From Oscillatoria acuminata PCC 6304 (lineage in GTDB: Bacteria; Cyanobacteriota; Cyanobacteriia; Cyanobacteriales; Laspinemataceae): a DNA stretch of 64,000 nt. Position numbers and translations under genes: made by a program. The stretch lies in assembly GCF_000317105.1 (NCBI RefSeq), contig NC_019693.1, positions 5,829,227 through 5,893,226 of the forward strand, written 5' to 3'. The notes under the pieces are model-generated. The model saw nothing but the letters and a program-made list of their open reading frames with translations, did no database searches and was not told the origin of the DNA. Shown one piece after another: positions 55,894-64,000 of the stretch; position 1 is the stretch's first letter, and each line of letters begins with the position of its first letter.

Positions 55894-57258
55894 CTAAACC
55901 TTAACGGCTCGATTGGTGGTATTATTATCCTCAAAGTCCCGAGCTTTTTTCCCACGCCATAACAACCGCAATGGACTACCAGTAAATCCCAGTTGCTCAC
56001 GGAATTGCCGTTCGATATAACGGCGATAATTATCGTTAAATCGTTTCGGGTCATTCACAAACAAGGCAATGGTCGGAGGTTGACTGGTTACCTGAGTCCC
56101 ATAATAGATTTTACCCTGTTTTCCTTGACGACTGGTCGGAGGACTGTGCCAATGCAAGGCATCTTTTAGCACTTCATTAATCACCGAAGTAGAAACCCGA
56201 CGCCGATGTTCATCTGCCGATTTATCAACTAAATCGAGGATATTTTCCACCCGTTTTCCTGTAGCGGCACTCACAAAAATTGCTTCCGCCCATTCAAGGA
56301 AATAGAGGCGACTTTTGATATCCCGTTCATAGTCATAAATGGTATAGGAATCTTTCTCGATCGCATCCCATTTGTTGATGACAATCACGCAGGCCCGTCC
56401 ATCTTCTTCGATTCGTCCCGCCAGTTTTTGGTCCTGTTCCGTTACCCCATCGATTGCATCAATGACCAACAGCACCACATCCGCCCGACGAATCGCTTTA
56501 AACGCCCGGTTGATGCCAAAAAATTCCGGTCCATATTCCACATTTTTCTTTTTCCGAATCCCGGCAGTATCGATAATTCGGTAGTTCGTGCCGTTACGTT
56601 CCACAAAGGTATCGATACTGTCGCGAGTCGTTCCGGAAATTGGACTAACAATCGCCCGTTTTTCTCCGACAAAGGCATTGAGTAAGCTGGATTTACCCAC
56701 ATTGGGACGTCCAACGATCGCCACTTTAATTTCCGGAATTTCTTCAATTTCAGAAGTCGGGGGCAAGTGGGGAATCACCACATCTAATAAATCTCCCGTT
56801 CCACTGCCGTGAATGGCAGAAATGGGATAAGGTTCCCCCATGCCTAATTCCCAAAATTCTGCCGCTTGGGTCAATCCTTCCATTAAGGATTCACATTTAT
56901 TCACAGCAAGAACAACCGGGACTTTTTGATGACGTAACCAATTAGCAATTTCGCGATCGGCTTCCGTAACCCCTTGTTGTCCATCCACAATAAACAGGGC
57001 AACGCTGGATTCCGAAAGCGCTGTCAGGACTTGTTCTCGAATTAGGGGTAAAAATTCGGTTTCGTCATCAAAGACTAATCCGCCGGTATCGACGATCTGA
57101 AAGTCTCGGTCTTGCCAGAAGGCATCTCGATAGGTGCGATCGCGGGTGACTCCCGGTTCATCATGGACGATCGCCTGTTTACCCCCAGCAATCCGATTGA
57201 CAAGGGTTGATTTGCCCACGTTAGGGCGTCCGATAATAGCAACTATAGGTAAAGCCAT
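55894..57258 (-). CDS. der: Ribosome assembly GTPase Der (EngA)
   Basis: Two tandem GTPase domains then a KH-like C-terminus; acts in 50S subunit assembly. 454 residues from ATG 57258 ([19 protein letters not shown]). Domain 1: P-loop GRPNVGKS (about 9–16), DTGG, NKCE. Domain 2 begins with [17 protein letters not shown] (about 175), [14 protein letters not shown]-like region from about 355: [22 protein letters not shown] and [13 protein letters not shown]. All G motifs are intact. The longer ORF to 57291 adds 11 residues without support. Confidence 0.96.
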   Translation of the reverse strand: MALPIVAIIGRPNVGKSTLVNRIAGGKQAIVHDEPGVTRDRTYRDAFWQDRDFQIVDTGGLVFDDETEFLPLIREQVLTALSESSVALFIVDGQQGVTEADREIANWLRHQKVPVVLAVNKCESLMEGLTQAAEFWELGMGEPYPISAIHGSGTGDLLDVVIPHLPPTSEIEEIPEIKVAIVGRPNVGKSSLLNAFVGEKRAIVSPISGTTRDSIDTFVERNGTNYRIIDTAGIRKKKNVEYGPEFFGINRAFKAIRRADVVLLVIDAIDGVTEQDQKLAGRIEEDGRACVIVINKWDAIEKDSYTIYDYERDIKSRLYFLEWAEAIFVSAATGKRVENILDLVDKSADEHRRRVSTSVINEVLKDALHWHSPPTSRQGKQGKIYYGTQVTSQPPTIALFVNDPKRFNDNYRRYIERQFREQLGFTGSPLRLLWRGKKARDFEDNNTTNRAVKV

Positions 57259-57415
57259 AGAGGTGAAGGTTCCTGAGATTGAGCGAAGCAATCATATCTG
57301 TTTATTTTTTTATTATAGCGAACCGAGGCGATCGGCACGCTCATTAATTAGTCCGCATCTTTACCCTGGGGCTTCCCCTCTGTAGCTAACTCGGACTTTT
57401 TGATGGCTTTTCCTC

Positions 57416-57790
57416 TTACCGACAGGTTAAATTTGCATTAACAGCCGCAAAATCTTCCTCTCTTTCTTCCCCAATCAACCGATTATAGTGGTTTTGGTTT
57501 TGAATCAATATGACTCGGGCTGTATCTAAGTCCGTATTTCTATAGGTTAACTCTCGTCTGCCTGAGACTTCTACTGTCTGATCTAGCATTTCGCTCGGGT
57601 CCGGTTGATAGGTGAAAATCGTATTTCCCTCTTGTTCTCGAACCCGGAAACTTGCTTGCTCCCCTAATGGGCTGGGTTGGCCCTCCACCGGAGTATATTC
57701 GCAAATTCTGCCCGTTGTCTGTTCAGTACAGCCGATCAATCCGATTAGGGATACTAAGCTCAAGCCCAGGGATATTTGATTAATTCTCAT
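57416..57790 (-). CDS. Small lipoprotein, unknown function
   Basis: 124 residues. Signal peptide LGLSLVSLIGLIGC with a good lipobox (LIGC, Cys21), so it is lipid-anchored. A second Cys (C30) lies after TTGRI, and C123 near the C-terminus (LTCR) may pair with it. The mature part is polar, with SFRVREQEGNTIFTYQPDP. No domain recognised. ATG 57790. Confidence 0.7.
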   Translation of the reverse strand: MRINQISLGLSLVSLIGLIGCTEQTTGRICEYTPVEGQPSPLGEQASFRVREQEGNTIFTYQPDPSEMLDQTVEVSGRRELTYRNTDLDTARVILIQNQNHYNRLIGEEREEDFAAVNANLTCR

Positions 57791-57979
57791 GAGTATTATG
57801 ATGGATCATGTTCTATGCTTTTTACGGTTGATTATTATATCATAGACCCGTGTTTGAAGTAATGCTTAACCTGATAAAAATCGACAAATTCAAAACTCTA
57901 TCTCTCGAACCTATCCTGTGGAGGTAGGATTCATTTAAAAGGAGGGATTTATCACAGAATTTCGGTTTAATCTCAGCTT

Positions 57980-58015
57980 CAAATAAAAAAGCGCCCACAA
58001 TCGGGATCGCTTTTG
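57980..58015. terminator. Possible terminator between the Uma2 gene and the lipoprotein gene
   Basis: AAAAAGCG-cCC…GGG-atCGCTTTT arrangement forms an imperfect stem with A- and T-runs on the two sides. Weak. Confidence 0.4.
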
Positions 58016-58050
58016 GTTTGTGGATTCGTACAGATACAGGGGCGATCGGC

Positions 58051-58920
58051 TTAGATATCCTCCTCCGCATCCGGGTCAATTCCTAGCGATCGCAAACGTT
58101 CCGCTAATCGTGCCGCTTTCCGTTCTGCCGCTTCCGCTCGCTGTTTTTCCTGCTCCGTTCGCTGTTCTGCCGCTTCCGTTCGCTGTTCAGCCGCTTCCGC
58201 TCGCTGTTTTTCCTGTTCCGTTCGCTGTTTTTCCAACTCAGCGCGTTCCGAACCAATTAACAACAGATTCCCTTCCAAATCCCACCACCGTAACCACAAT
58301 TGGTTTTGATTTTGATAGATCCCCTGCCATAATCCCAACTCCACTCCCATCGGCACAATTGGATAATGACCTCGTTCATTCGGTTCTATCATTTGATAAG
58401 AAAAATCCGTCAAATGATAAACCTCTAACTGACCCGACTTGATTTCATAAATTCCATAGTAGGGAATGCGGATAATCCGTTCATACACCCAAAACTTACC
58501 CGGTCTAACCGTTTTTCCCTCCACAGATACCCCCAGGGGAGTTCTATCTCGTTCTTCCTCACCATTGCCACTAGCAAATTCTAAGGCAATCAAAGGGGCC
58601 ATCAATTCTCGCCAGAACACATAAGAACGACGCACCTCCCCATCCAGATTGGGTGGCACATTGGGCACATAAAACCAGTCCGGGGCCTCCGCTCCTTTTT
58701 CCGGGGGGTCCGTTTCTCGCCAGTAAATGCCGCTATCTTGTCCAATACAATACTGTCCATCCGGATGCCGTTGCTCTAAAACGGGTCCGAGGGAATCCGT
58801 CAGTAGGATGCTCTGGGGATGCTCCTGAAAATTTTTCACAAACGTGCCGTCTTCTTCTGGTAGTTGCGTATGGTCAGGGAATGGCGATAGGCGGTTGATA
58901 TCGGTTACTGTTTCGCTCAT
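58051..58920 (-). CDS. Uma2-family (DUF820) putative endonuclease with coiled-coil tail
   Basis: 289 residues. Uma2 proteins share a PD-(D/E)XK-like fold and are greatly expanded in cyanobacteria; function unproven. Core segments: EAPDWFYVPNVPP (Pro-Asp of the fold), APLIALEFASGNGEEERD (the ExS catalytic region), KFWVYERIIRIPYYGIYE. The last 70 residues are a charged heptad repeat, EKQRTEQEKQRAEAAEQRTE, a long coiled coil encoded by tandem DNA repeats. ATG 58920. Single gene. Confidence 0.8.
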   Translation of the reverse strand: MSETVTDINRLSPFPDHTQLPEEDGTFVKNFQEHPQSILLTDSLGPVLEQRHPDGQYCIGQDSGIYWRETDPPEKGAEAPDWFYVPNVPPNLDGEVRRSYVFWRELMAPLIALEFASGNGEEERDRTPLGVSVEGKTVRPGKFWVYERIIRIPYYGIYEIKSGQLEVYHLTDFSYQMIEPNERGHYPIVPMGVELGLWQGIYQNQNQLWLRWWDLEGNLLLIGSERAELEKQRTEQEKQRAEAAEQRTEAAEQRTEQEKQRAEAAERKAARLAERLRSLGIDPDAEEDI

Positions 58921-59072
58921 AAAAATATTTTTCCCTTAGCTTTGATTGATTATCCCAAATTTTCGGGACTGGCGGTTCCCTCACCCAGCCACCCTATATA
59001 CCCTATATATAGAGAAGCGTAAACATAACCTTAGCTTATCACTCTCATCAGGATTGCTGTGGCTAAAACCCC

Positions 59073-59101
59073 TTTACAAACCGTTACAAACCCATTAATC
59101 T
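59073..59101 (+). promoter_or_regulatory. psbA promoter, first copy
   Basis: −35-like TTTACA (59073–59078), 17-base spacer, −10-like TAATCT (59096–59101). Transcription would begin near 59108, leaving a leader of about 40 bases. The same sequence and spacing stand before the second psbA copy. Confidence 0.75.
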
Positions 59102-59147
59102 AAAAACATCATAACTACCTCAAAAACCAAATAGCAATCATAAAACT

Positions 59148-60230
59148 ATGACCACAACTTTACAGCAGCGCGAAAGCGCTAATCTGTGGGACCGCTTCTG
59201 CGAATGGGTCGCTTCTACCGAAAACCGCCTCTATATCGGCTGGTTCGGTGTGTTGATGATTCCCACCCTCTTAAGCGCTACCGTCTGCTACATCATCGCC
59301 TTCATCGCGGCACCCCCCGTGGACATCGATGGTATCCGCGAACCCGTTGCCGGTTCTCTGTTGTATGGAAACAACATCATCTCTGGTGCTGTTGTTCCTT
59401 CGAGTAACGCGATCGGTCTGCACTTCTACCCTATTTGGGAAGCAGCCAGCTTGGATGAGTGGCTCTACAATGGTGGCCCTTACCAGCTTGTGATTTTCCA
59501 CTTCCTCATCGGCATCTTCTGCTACATGGGTCGTGAGTGGGAACTCTCCTACCGCTTAGGAATGCGTCCTTGGATCTGCGTCGCTTACTCTGCACCTGTT
59601 GCAGCAGCAAGCGCCGTGTTCTTGATCTACCCGATCGGACAAGGTTCTTTCTCTGATGGTATGCCCTTGGGTATCTCTGGAACCTTCAACTTCATGTTGG
59701 TGTTCCAAGCTGAGCACAACATCCTGATGCACCCCTTCCATATGTTGGGTGTGGCCGGTGTGTTCGGTGGTTCCTTGTTCAGTGCCATGCACGGATCTCT
59801 GGTTACCAGTTCTTTGGTTCGTGAAACCTCTGAAACCGAATCTCAAAACTACGGTTACAAATTCGGTCAAGAAGAAGAAACCTACAACATTGTCGCCGCT
59901 CACGGTTACTTTGGTCGTTTAATCTTCCAATATGCTTCGTTTAACAACAGCCGTTCTTTGCACTTCTTCTTAGCTGCTTGGCCGGTTGTGGGTATCTGGT
60001 TCACTGCTTTAGGTGTGTCCACGATGGCCTTTAACTTGAACGGATTCAACTTCAACCAGTCCATCATTGACTCGACTGGTCGTGTTGTGAATACCTGGGC
60101 TGATGTGATTAACCGCGCTAACCTGGGTATGGAAGTGATGCACGAGCGTAATGCTCACAACTTCCCCCTTGATTTGGCTGCTGGTGAAGCAACTCCGGTT
60201 GCTTTGACTGCTCCTTCTATCAATGGTTAA
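59148..60230 (+). CDS. psbA: Photosystem II protein D1, copy 1 (Glu130 form)
   Basis: Core reaction-centre protein carrying pheophytin, QB and the water-oxidising cluster. 360 residues, five membrane helices. All ligands are seen: Tyr161 (TyrZ), D170, E189, H190, H198, H215, H272, H332, E333, H337, D342 and A344. The 16-residue tail after LDLA ([16 protein letters not shown]) is removed by CtpA. Residue 130 is Glu (CYMGREWEL), the form linked to high-light D1 in cyanobacteria. Protein identical to the copy at 62.5 kb, while the DNA differs at scattered synonymous sites. Confidence 0.99.
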   Translation: MTTTLQQRESANLWDRFCEWVASTENRLYIGWFGVLMIPTLLSATVCYIIAFIAAPPVDIDGIREPVAGSLLYGNNIISGAVVPSSNAIGLHFYPIWEAASLDEWLYNGGPYQLVIFHFLIGIFCYMGREWELSYRLGMRPWICVAYSAPVAAASAVFLIYPIGQGSFSDGMPLGISGTFNFMLVFQAEHNILMHPFHMLGVAGVFGGSLFSAMHGSLVTSSLVRETSETESQNYGYKFGQEEETYNIVAAHGYFGRLIFQYASFNNSRSLHFFLAAWPVVGIWFTALGVSTMAFNLNGFNFNQSIIDSTGRVVNTWADVINRANLGMEVMHERNAHNFPLDLAAGEATPVALTAPSING

Positions 60231-60245
60231 TCTGACTTTTGAATA

Positions 60246-60280
60246 AAAAAAGCGCCTCCAATTTGGTGGCGCTTTTTATT
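60246..60280 (+). terminator. Terminator after psbA copy 1
   Basis: AGCGCCtCCA/TGGtGGCGCT stem with A-run before and T-run after. Confidence 0.9.
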
Positions 60281-60366
60281 TGGGGATTTTTCCGAGTGAT
60301 ATCAACCCCCACTCCGTGGGATAAATTCAGGAATCCTGCGGTTTTGGGTAGCCTTACTCCGGGAGG

Positions 60367-60653
60367 TTAGAGTTTCCGCAAACAGGGTAAACGCCGACTG
60401 CGGCGATCGGGTCGGAATTCTAAACCAAAGGTTTTATAATCTGACGAACTGAGTACGCCAAACCGATTTAATTTGACGGTGCGATCGCCATCAATACTAG
60501 AAATAACCGATTCTGGATCACTTGCATCGCCGCCTAGTTTCTCAAATGCCTGTTTGACTGTGAGCCATTCGATTTCATTGATATCAACCGCTTGCTCAAG
60601 TTCTTCTACCCGTTTACCCGTCTGCGCCTCAAAGCACTAGAGATTTTCTTCAT
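60367..60653 (-). pseudogene. Frameshifted hypothetical gene (about 94 codons)
   Basis: ATG 60653 has AAGGAG eight bases upstream, but its frame stops after 15 codons (MKKISSALRRRRVNG). The neighbouring frame, without any start codon, is open from about 60636 to the TAA at 60367: FEAQTGKRVEELEQAVDINE, then FEKLGGDASDPESVIS and RFGVLSSSDYKTFGLEF. One base insertion or deletion near 60625–60640 would join them. It is the second gene of a pair with the 152-residue gene, 22 bases apart. No family recognised. A sequencing error would make it a normal gene. Confidence 0.6.
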
Positions 60654-60675
60654 TCTTGTAGCTCCTTCTGTGTAT

Positions 60676-61134
60676 TTAGATACCATGCGTCAATAAATAG
60701 GTTTTCCATGTCTCAAGAACACCTTGGACTAACTCACAACAGTCAAAAGTCGTGCCGTCATTTAGCTCTACTGTGATACTCTCTTCTCCATTTCCAAAAG
60801 AGCCTTGCCCGAGGCGACCGCGGCCAAAACCAGAAACTGAAGTCGCTGAAGAAGTGATGGGTGTACGCCTTGTTAACCTGACGTGCTTGCAGGCTGTGGC
60901 TAGGTCTCCGCATATCTTAAGCCATTGGTCAGTATAGAGGCTCTGAACTTCAGAATCTTCCGTTGCAGACTCAGGAACAGATGGACCGTTCTTAACCCAA
61001 TCAATCATCGAATACCCGGTAAGGACGAAGTTAAAGAGACGATCGCTTGTTACTTCCTCATCTAATAAACTGGCATCGCGCTTTAACTTTTCAAATAGTT
61101 GGCTAACTGAATTAAAATCGAAGGTAAGTGACAT
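60676..61134 (-). CDS. Hypothetical protein (152 aa), first gene of an island operon
   Basis: Polar 152-residue protein: FDFNSVSQLFEKLKRDASLL, then a possible core LTGYSMIDWVKNGPSVP, a Gly/Ser/Arg-rich linker (GFGRGRLGQGSFGNG), and DGTTFDCCELVQGVLETWKTYLL at the C-terminus. No domain or membrane segment. The N-terminal half gives an impression of a helical regulator. Followed by the frameshifted gene. ATG 61134. Confidence 0.65.
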   Translation of the reverse strand: MSLTFDFNSVSQLFEKLKRDASLLDEEVTSDRLFNFVLTGYSMIDWVKNGPSVPESATEDSEVQSLYTDQWLKICGDLATACKHVRLTRRTPITSSATSVSGFGRGRLGQGSFGNGEESITVELNDGTTFDCCELVQGVLETWKTYLLTHGI

Positions 61135-61489
61135 AGTAGTTTCAGGTTTCGTTAAGTAATAATTAAGCTATAGGCGGATTAAAAATTCATCCCATATTAA
61201 GACAAATTTGGTTCTTGAACCCTAATCCCCATTTCTTTATAGCACAAATTTTCCCGCCCTGTAGAAGCTATGTAATCATTCATGTCGTAAAAATTCGGCT
61301 GTAAACCTTTGTTAGTAGAGGTTCCAGCCATTTTCACCCATTTCTCCCTTCTCAATAAGTTTTCCAAAGTCCTTATTTTTTGGTGTTTGTTGAGAATGAA
61401 CTGTTAGTTTAGACTTTACCTTGATTCTGGAAGCCTTGCTCTGAATGGGTTTCAGACACCTGAATCCTTACGAAGCTATATTTTACCTT
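61135..61489. other. Intergenic, 0.36 kb, nothing recognised
   Basis: AT-rich spacer inside the psbA island. No gene or strong hairpin. Confidence 0.4.
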
Positions 61490-62008
61490 TCAGCCTGACA
61501 AACCTAGTGCATTTTTCGCATCTTTAACCGTCACCATTAGTGTCATCGGATCGATCGCAGAAGCAGTAAACCCACACTTTTCATAAAACTGCTTGGCTTC
61601 TTCCGAAATCGCATGAACAAGAATTGCCCGAATTCCTGCAATTTCAGCAGCTTGCAGGGTACGAAGAATAGCATCTCGTAACAGTGCACTCCCGATCCCT
61701 TTGCCTTGCCAGTGGCGATCGACAGCCAGTCTTCCAATCACCATCACCGGAATCGGATCGGGCATATTCCTCCGCGATCGACCCGTTGCAGTAATTTGGG
61801 ATACAGCCCCATTTGCAAGACAGTAATATGCAATCACTACGTCCCCCGCGCAGAGAACATAGGTTCGCGAAGCCCCCTCAGCTTCATTTTTTAACCCACG
61901 GCGTTTGAGCCAGTCATTAAGCGAGCTATTTCCTGAGTCAAAGCGCTCTATTTGATGGGACGAATTTAGCTTTTCCGGAGGGCGAAGCGCGTCGCTATCT
62001 AATCCCAC
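61490..62008 (-). CDS. GNAT-family toxin (TacT/AtaT-type acetyltransferase)
   Basis: 172 residues. GNAT core: VIGRLAVDRHWQGKGIGSALLRDA with the acetyl-CoA loop RHWQGKGIG (about 97–105), and the catalytic-type Tyr in AKQFYEKCGFTAS (about 142). SGNSSLNDWLKRRG near the N-terminus is typical of tRNA-acetylating toxins, which block translation by acetylating charged tRNA. GTG start 62008, inside the antitoxin end (10-base overlap). The first ten residues come from a GC-rich repeat-like stretch, so the true N-terminus may differ. Confidence 0.88.
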   Translation of the reverse strand: MGLDSDALRPPEKLNSSHQIERFDSGNSSLNDWLKRRGLKNEAEGASRTYVLCAGDVVIAYYCLANGAVSQITATGRSRRNMPDPIPVMVIGRLAVDRHWQGKGIGSALLRDAILRTLQAAEIAGIRAILVHAISEEAKQFYEKCGFTASAIDPMTLMVTVKDAKNALGLSG

Positions 62009-62295
62009 GGAGATTTAGTGGTTAAAAGATGGTGTAACTTGGCGTTTGGCTGAGGGCCTGCATCGAGCAGCGCGACAAATTCCTGATATTTTTGGTCATC
62101 TAACCCAAAAAAAGTCCGCTCTAGCAAAGCATCTTGTGCTTTTTGATAGGCTGATTCAAGCATAAACTCGGACCGGCTTTTTCCCTGGATGTGAGCCGCT
62201 TGATCAATGAGATCCCTCTGACTCTGCGTGGCTCGGATGTTGATCGTTACATCCCGAGTTTGGCGAGATGAGTATTCAAATTCTGAGCGAGACAT
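61999..62295 (-). CDS. DUF1778 antitoxin (ribbon-helix-helix)
   Basis: 98 residues. The N-terminal RHH-type region TRDVTINIRATQSQRDLIDQAAHIQGKS… SEFMLESAY (about 13–50) binds DNA and represses the operon; the C-terminal tail (about 60–98, LDDQKYQEFVALLDAGPQPN) binds and neutralises the toxin. First gene of the pair, as usual for this type. ATG 62295. Confidence 0.88.
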   Translation of the reverse strand: MSRSEFEYSSRQTRDVTINIRATQSQRDLIDQAAHIQGKSRSEFMLESAYQKAQDALLERTFFGLDDQKYQEFVALLDAGPQPNAKLHHLLTTKSPWD

Positions 62296-62468
62296 AATTT
62301 TAAACCTAGCAGCGACGTTAATATAAGGCGACTTAATGCCGACCCCTCATTAAATAATCTTAGGCTGTTGTCCACACAATGTCAACACAAACTGTGGAGT
62401 TGATTCTGAACCCCACTTTGATAAGCCCTGCTTATCATTTTCATCAGGATTGCTGTAGCTGAAATCCC

Positions 62469-62497
62469 TTTACAAATCGTTACAAAGACGTTAATCT
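62469..62497 (+). promoter_or_regulatory. psbA promoter, second copy
   Basis: TTTACA (62469–62474), 17-base spacer, TAATCT (62492–62497), matching the first copy. About 115 bases of upstream sequence are shared with the first psbA (for example ATCAGGATTGCTGT and ATCTAAAAACATCATAACTA). Confidence 0.75.
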
Positions 62498-62543
62498 AAA
62501 AACATCATAACTACCTCGACAAACCAATAGCAATCATAAAACT

Positions 62544-63626
62544 ATGACCACAACTTTACAGCAGCGCGAAAGCGCTAATCTGTGGGACCGCTTCTGCGAA
62601 TGGGTCGCTTCTACCGAAAACCGCCTTTACATTGGCTGGTTCGGTGTGTTGATGATTCCGACTCTCTTAAGCGCCACCGTCTGCTACATCATCGCCTTCA
62701 TCGCTGCTCCCCCTGTGGACATCGATGGAATCCGCGAACCTGTTGCCGGTTCTCTGTTGTACGGAAACAACATCATCTCTGGTGCGGTTGTTCCTTCGAG
62801 TAATGCGATCGGTCTGCACTTCTACCCTATTTGGGAAGCAGCCAGCTTGGATGAGTGGCTCTACAATGGTGGCCCTTACCAACTGGTAATTTTCCACTTC
62901 CTGATTGGCATCTTCTGCTACATGGGTCGTGAGTGGGAACTCTCCTACCGCTTAGGAATGCGTCCTTGGATCTGCGTTGCTTACTCTGCACCTGTTGCAG
63001 CAGCAAGCGCCGTGTTCTTGATCTACCCGATCGGACAAGGTTCTTTCTCTGATGGTATGCCCTTGGGTATCTCTGGAACCTTCAACTTTATGTTAGTGTT
63101 CCAAGCTGAACACAACATCCTGATGCACCCCTTCCATATGTTGGGTGTGGCCGGTGTGTTCGGTGGTTCCTTGTTCAGTGCCATGCACGGATCTCTGGTT
63201 ACCAGTTCTTTGGTTCGTGAAACCTCTGAAACCGAATCTCAAAACTACGGTTACAAATTCGGTCAAGAAGAAGAAACCTACAACATTGTCGCCGCTCACG
63301 GTTACTTTGGTCGTTTAATCTTCCAATATGCTTCGTTTAACAACAGCCGTTCTTTGCACTTCTTCTTAGCTGCTTGGCCGGTTGTGGGTATCTGGTTCAC
63401 CGCTTTGGGTGTTTCCACGATGGCCTTTAACTTGAATGGATTCAACTTTAACCAGTCCATCATCGACTCTACGGGTCGTGTTGTGAATACCTGGGCTGAT
63501 GTGATTAACCGCGCTAACCTGGGTATGGAAGTGATGCACGAGCGGAATGCTCACAACTTCCCCCTTGATTTGGCTGCTGGTGAAGCGACTCCGGTTGCTT
63601 TGACTGCTCCTTCTATCAATGGTTAA
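62544..63626 (+). CDS. psbA: Photosystem II protein D1, copy 2 (Glu130 form)
   Basis: The 360-residue product is identical to copy 1, including all cofactor ligands, Glu130 and the 16-residue C-terminal extension. Nucleotide differences are synonymous and concentrated in patches, with long identical runs between them (for example around 63130–63400). The promoter, leader and terminator are also similar. This indicates duplication followed by gene conversion. The island between the copies carries a toxin–antitoxin pair. Confidence 0.99.
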   Translation: MTTTLQQRESANLWDRFCEWVASTENRLYIGWFGVLMIPTLLSATVCYIIAFIAAPPVDIDGIREPVAGSLLYGNNIISGAVVPSSNAIGLHFYPIWEAASLDEWLYNGGPYQLVIFHFLIGIFCYMGREWELSYRLGMRPWICVAYSAPVAAASAVFLIYPIGQGSFSDGMPLGISGTFNFMLVFQAEHNILMHPFHMLGVAGVFGGSLFSAMHGSLVTSSLVRETSETESQNYGYKFGQEEETYNIVAAHGYFGRLIFQYASFNNSRSLHFFLAAWPVVGIWFTALGVSTMAFNLNGFNFNQSIIDSTGRVVNTWADVINRANLGMEVMHERNAHNFPLDLAAGEATPVALTAPSING

Positions 63627-63640
63627 TCTCAGATTTGACT

Positions 63641-63675
63641 AAAAAAAGCGCTCCCAATTGGGGGCGCTTTTTATT
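63641..63675 (+). terminator. Terminator after psbA copy 2
   Basis: AGCGCtCCCAATTGGGgGCGCT stem with flanking A- and T-runs. It may also end the convergent lrtA transcript. Confidence 0.9.
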
Positions 63676-63726
63676 TGGGGCTAGACAGAGTTCTGACAAC
63701 CTATCCCAGAACCCATCTAAGGGAGG

Positions 63727-64000
63727 TCAAACTTTGGCCGGGTTAGATTTGCTGGCGGTAGCGGTTGCTTTGCCGTTTTTGGTCTGACCATTGCCATTGC
63801 GGGGTTGTAGAACGCCGTAACCGCCGTGGTTGCGTTCGTAAATCACATTAATTTCACCCGTGTCGGCATTGCGGAACATATAGAAGTCATGATCCACGAG
63901 TTGCAGTTGTTCCAAGGCTTCGAGAACGCTCATCGGAGGCATGGCAAAATATTTGGTTCGCACCACTTCCTCTGGAAGTTCGGGGGTGCGTTCGCCAATC
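63727..64000 (-). CDS. lrtA: Ribosome hibernation promoting factor, C-terminal part (LrtA/HPF, truncated)
   Basis: The frame runs off the right edge, so only the C-terminal 90 residues are seen. The end has the long-HPF C-domain: [34 protein letters not shown]…[20 protein letters not shown]. This domain pairs two 30S-bound copies to form 100S dimers. In cyanobacteria lrtA is light-repressed. The tail after PR is Asn/Gly/Ala/Thr-rich. The 63966 GTG sometimes taken as a start is internal (EEVVRTKY continues upstream). Confidence 0.93.
   Translation of the reverse strand, partial: IGERTPELPEEVVRTKYFAMPPMSVLEALEQLQLVDHDFYMFRNADTGEINVIYERNHGGYGVLQPRNGNGQTKNGKATATASKSNPAKV

Overview
The window is chromosomal DNA from a cyanobacterium. 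Direct signs are two psbA genes for photosystem II protein D1, the PII-partner pair pipX–pipY, the SepF cell-division gene, a CP12-like gene, plastoquinone-type ubiA, several protein families typical of cyanobacteria (DUF3119, DUF3086, YidD, LrtA), and very many copies of the HIP1 octamer GCGATCGC. Gene style and abundant interspersed palindromic repeats resemble filamentous Oscillatoria-type genomes. The genus is a guess. No rRNA, tRNA or CRISPR array was found.

Layout. 1–4.7 kb: signalling (end of a hybrid histidine kinase, a REC-GAF-GGDEF diguanylate cyclase) and a DUF697-type GTPase. 4.75–5.7 kb: a decayed IS1-family element with recognisable ends, followed by an unexplained AT-rich stretch. 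6.1–13 kb: DHH phosphoesterase, HNH protein, class III adenylate cyclase, small membrane protein, CHASE4/PAS histidine kinase. 13–20.8 kb: alr, a broken Rpn-type nuclease gene, an acyltransferase-like protein, a RibD-like reductase, SelO, a CP12-like protein without the usual redox cysteines, yidD. 21–27.4 kb: a polyprenol/phytol kinase-like gene, an unlisted 46-residue gene, and the NAD cluster pncB–nadD–nrtR–nadE. 27.4–33 kb is gene-poor: six tandem 64–65 bp repeats, small secreted or hypothetical proteins, an orphan kinase dimerisation-like domain and two small ORFs with good ribosome binding sites.

33–47.5 kb is housekeeping: hemC, a GH108 lysozyme-like gene, glgA, a LysM/M23 peptidase, ubiA/plqA, ppx, an unusual Wzz-like membrane protein ending in an HNH_2-like domain, an MlaE permease, DUF3119, DUF3086 and plsY. 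47.6–49.6 kb is a compact type II restriction–modification locus: an HTH controller overlapping an HNH endonuclease on the minus strand, and a divergent C5-cytosine methyltransferase. Most of the methyltransferase gene is also open in the +1 frame, and that frame carries methyltransferase-like motifs. This is the strongest unusual signal in the window.

49.9–58.9 kb holds, on the minus strand, proC, sepF, pipY and pipX, then a chorismate-binding enzyme, cbiQ, der, a small lipoprotein and a Uma2-family protein. 59.1–63.6 kb is a psbA duplication: two genes encoding identical 360-residue D1 proteins (Glu130 form), each with the same promoter architecture, flanking an island with a hypothetical gene, a frameshifted gene and a GNAT/DUF1778 toxin–antitoxin pair. 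The window ends inside lrtA.

Main functional groups: NAD salvage and synthesis under a probable NrtR regulator; second-messenger signalling (cAMP, c-di-GMP, phosphorelay); nitrogen/carbon signalling by PipX/PipY; and photosystem II D1 supply. Most calls rest on motif recognition by eye; no database search was run.
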